From NCBI GenBank assembly GCA_022842885.1, contig JALHOR010000007.1, positions 59,362-100,646 on the forward strand: a DNA stretch of 41,285 nt. Direction: 5' to 3'. The DNA comes from Anaerolineae bacterium (GTDB lineage Bacteria; Chloroflexota; Anaerolineae; Aggregatilineales; Phototrophicaceae). The notes under the pieces are model-generated. The model ran no database searches. It was not told the DNA's origin and worked only from the letters and a program-made list of their open reading frames with translations. Made by a program: the position numbers and the translations under genes. Below, in pieces: positions 39,402-41,285 of the stretch. How positions within the stretch are numbered: position 1 is the stretch's first letter; each line of letters begins with the position of its first letter.

Positions 39402-40454
39402 ATGACGCTCATGAGATTAAATATACAGAAACTATGGATACTCTTGGTATTAATTACTGGCGTAACAGTTGCTCATGCTCAACAAGGTTCAGTTGCCTAT
39501 GCCCAATCATGGAGTCCTGATGGTATCTATCTCGCCAGTGGGTACGGGGATGGAACAGTTCGAATATTGAATACACAAACTGGAAACACAATCTCGTTTG
39601 TTGCTCACAATAACCTGATATTTGAAATTAGTTGGAGTCCCGATGGGCGACGAATTGCAACTAGCACTATTGGGGATGGTTTGCGTATTTGGGTCTCACA
39701 AACAGGACAACTTGTTAAAGATTTCCCAGGAATTGGTATCTTTATGGGTCCAATTAGTTGGAGCCCGAGTGGGCAGCGTATCGTTGCATTATCTTATCAG
39801 ACCGGCAATGGATATATTATTTCTGCCAGTATTAACAATGATTACACTCAAGACAATTATCAGATTATTAGCACATTTTTTACTCCAAGTGTTTCTGATA
39901 TTCAATGGAGCCCCAACCAGACTAAAATTGCGACACTTGGAATAAGCCATGCTCTGGAAATCCGCAACGCTAGTTACACGAATCCAATTGGAATTGGGCA
40001 ACTCCCAGATGAAGATATTGTGAGTCGTATTGCATGGCATCCAAACAATACCAAAATTGCAGTTGGTACATATCAAGGAAAAATATTGATTATCGATAGT
40101 AGTAGCTCGAATCCGCTGTTTTCTGCGCCTTTGCAAGGTAGTGATTCCTCAGCAGAAAATGCTGAGGGTATTATATTTGGCATATTTTTCAATACCGATG
40201 GTACGCAATTCACGAGCATATCAAGAGACGGTTTTATCAAGATATGGGCGACTTCATCCCTTAGTTTACTCAGAGAAATTGATCTGGGTACACCCATCTA
40301 CGGAGTTGCTATTAGTCCTGATAAAACAAAAATCGCTTATGATGTGGAGGGAGACGGACAGATTACGCCAATTATCATTGCTTCTCCCAGCGTCATGACG
40401 CTCATCAACGCCGATACCATTACTCTTGAACCAACATCTACACCCGAACAATAA
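39402..40454 (+). CDS. Secreted WD40 repeat protein
   Basis: The 350-residue protein has a signal peptide (LWILLVLITGVTVAHAQ) and WD40 blades: AQSWSPDGIYLASGYGDGTVRILN, ISWSPDGRRIATSTIGDGLRIW, ISWSPSGQRIVALS, IQWSPNQTKIATLG, IAWHPNNTKIAVGTYQGKILIID, IFFNTDGTQFTSISRDGFIKIW and VAISPDKTKIAYD: seven blades. The composition is AT-richer than its neighbours. An alternative ATG is at 39411. It ends with a threonine-rich tail. It is probably exported; binding partner unknown. Confidence 0.85.
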   Translation: MTLMRLNIQKLWILLVLITGVTVAHAQQGSVAYAQSWSPDGIYLASGYGDGTVRILNTQTGNTISFVAHNNLIFEISWSPDGRRIATSTIGDGLRIWVSQTGQLVKDFPGIGIFMGPISWSPSGQRIVALSYQTGNGYIISASINNDYTQDNYQIISTFFTPSVSDIQWSPNQTKIATLGISHALEIRNASYTNPIGIGQLPDEDIVSRIAWHPNNTKIAVGTYQGKILIIDSSSSNPLFSAPLQGSDSSAENAEGIIFGIFFNTDGTQFTSISRDGFIKIWATSSLSLLREIDLGTPIYGVAISPDKTKIAYDVEGDGQITPIIIASPSVMTLINADTITLEPTSTPEQ

Positions 40455-40543
40455 CCAAAGGTGCATCCCCATAACCCTCACGGTTGCCACGCCGGGAAAC
40501 TTTCGATGCTGCGATTCTGCAAACTATTTTAGGAGACATGCTG

Positions 40544-41266
40544 ATGCTTAAGCGTTTGCTGTATGCTATTTTGGTGCTATGCGGGTTCAGTGTGCTAACC
40601 AACGCGCAAGAACCACCGCCGGGGTCGCCCGAAGAAATGTGTTATTTGCGGGGCGGCAATTGGGATAATAGTAGAAACCAGTGTGCGCTGCAAATAAGCC
40701 TTGAAATCAACATAGATGTTCCGCTGACATTTGGTGATAACCCAGACTTGCAAGCGATGGTGGATACTTTTTTGCAAGATTACTATCAGACGTTTATCAT
40801 GATTTTGGCAGAGCCTATCCCCGTTTCTGCGCCGTATACCCTGACGATTACCCATGAGGAATTTTACTTCTCAGACGATATTCAGGGGCTGGTTTTTTCC
40901 ATCTATGAATATACAGGTGGCGCTCATCCCAATACATATTATAAAACCTTCACGTTTGATGTCACCCAAAACGTTGAAGTGACCTTCATGGACGTGTTCG
41001 CGCCGGATGCCGATGTATTTGCTACGATTAAGCCGTTGGTGCAAGCGCAAATTCAAGAAACGCTTGGGGAGATGCTGGACGAACAATGGTTGGAAGATGG
41101 CACGGGCGAAAACCCGGCGAATTATCAGCATTTTGCGCTGACGATGAGCGAATTAATTCTCTATTTTCCGCCGTATCAGGTCGCGCCGTATGCTGCTGGC
41201 TCATTTGTTGTGCGCCTGCCATTGAGTGACTTAGAGGCAATATTGGCAGACGATTTTTTGCGATAA
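40544..41266 (+). CDS. Secreted protein with DUF3298 (RsiV-like) domain
   Basis: The protein has 240 residues from ATG 40544, chosen because AGGAGA (40531-40536) is 7 nt upstream; ATG 40538 is too close to it. The N-terminus is a signal peptide (LLYAILVLCGFSVLTNAQ). The rest has the DUF3298 features YEYTGGAHPNTYYKTFTFDV, then FMDVFAPDADVFATIKPLV, HFALTMSELILYFPPYQVAPYAAGSF and VRLPLSDLEAIL. In RsiV this domain is the extracellular lysozyme-binding part of an anti-sigma factor. Here there is no cytoplasmic anti-sigma segment, so it is a stand-alone secreted version. Two cysteines (CYLRGGNWDNSRNQC) may form a disulfide. Confidence 0.8.
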   Translation: MLKRLLYAILVLCGFSVLTNAQEPPPGSPEEMCYLRGGNWDNSRNQCALQISLEINIDVPLTFGDNPDLQAMVDTFLQDYYQTFIMILAEPIPVSAPYTLTITHEEFYFSDDIQGLVFSIYEYTGGAHPNTYYKTFTFDVTQNVEVTFMDVFAPDADVFATIKPLVQAQIQETLGEMLDEQWLEDGTGENPANYQHFALTMSELILYFPPYQVAPYAAGSFVVRLPLSDLEAILADDFLR

Positions 41267-41285
41267 GCCTACAAAAAAGTGGATG

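Overview
The window looks like chromosomal DNA from a free-living, non-enteric bacterium, most likely a member of the Chloroflexota (Anaerolineae-like). The basis is gene content: a BTAD/NB-ARC/TPR regulator, a BatA-like protein with two VWA domains, a DHH-CBS-CCA-polymerase fusion, Uma2 and XisH/XisI families shared with cyanobacteria, DAK2/DegV (FakA/FakB) genes and many short palindromic intergenic repeats. No taxonomic marker gene is present, so this is an inference. Coding density is high and no rRNA, tRNA, CRISPR array, transposase or phage gene was found. The only RNA gene is a tmRNA.

Layout. 1-1211: the 3' end of a gene cut by the window edge, a DinB protein, and a decayed duplicate of the cut gene (probably the homospermidine synthase/saccharopine dehydrogenase family). 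1264-4635 (-): a large SARP/AfsR-like regulator. 4954-6137: a ParB-fold protein and two small hypotheticals. 6581-9424: a membrane-anchored dual-VWA protein. 9559-10560 (-): a TPR-like protein. 10681-15238 (-): a tight five-gene run, Uma2, Uma2, XisH, XisI and the tRNA nucleotidyltransferase fusion. 15337-16617 (-): a HEAT-repeat multi-span membrane protein. 16724-20532 (-): two DegV/FakB fatty-acid-binding proteins and FakA, a probable fatty-acid kinase set. 20862-23493: an MDR oxidoreductase, an alpha/beta hydrolase and two hypotheticals. 23703-24078: ssrA, followed by a strong terminator.

24248-34180 is a complete-looking carbohydrate catabolic locus. It has a GntR/FCD regulator with matching operator-like palindromes, a sugar-binding protein, permease, double ATPase and second permease, then a PGDH_C-type dehydrogenase (like D-apionate oxidoisomerase), a mutarotase-like protein, a TIM-barrel isomerase/decarboxylase-like protein and a Gfo/Idh/MocA dehydrogenase. 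The family combination resembles oxidative D-apiose/D-apionate degradation, but the substrate is inferred. 34414-41266 holds a membrane protein, a DUF1963-like protein, a flavin monooxygenase, two beta-propeller proteins and a DUF3298-like secreted protein.

Two families of short palindromic repeats are scattered through the window. One is a 28-30 bp GTAGGGG...CCCCTAC palindrome, five copies, one of them inside the reading frame of the tRNA nucleotidyltransferase. The other is a double-hairpin element of about 110 bp, three copies, two of them flanked by direct repeats that look like target duplications.
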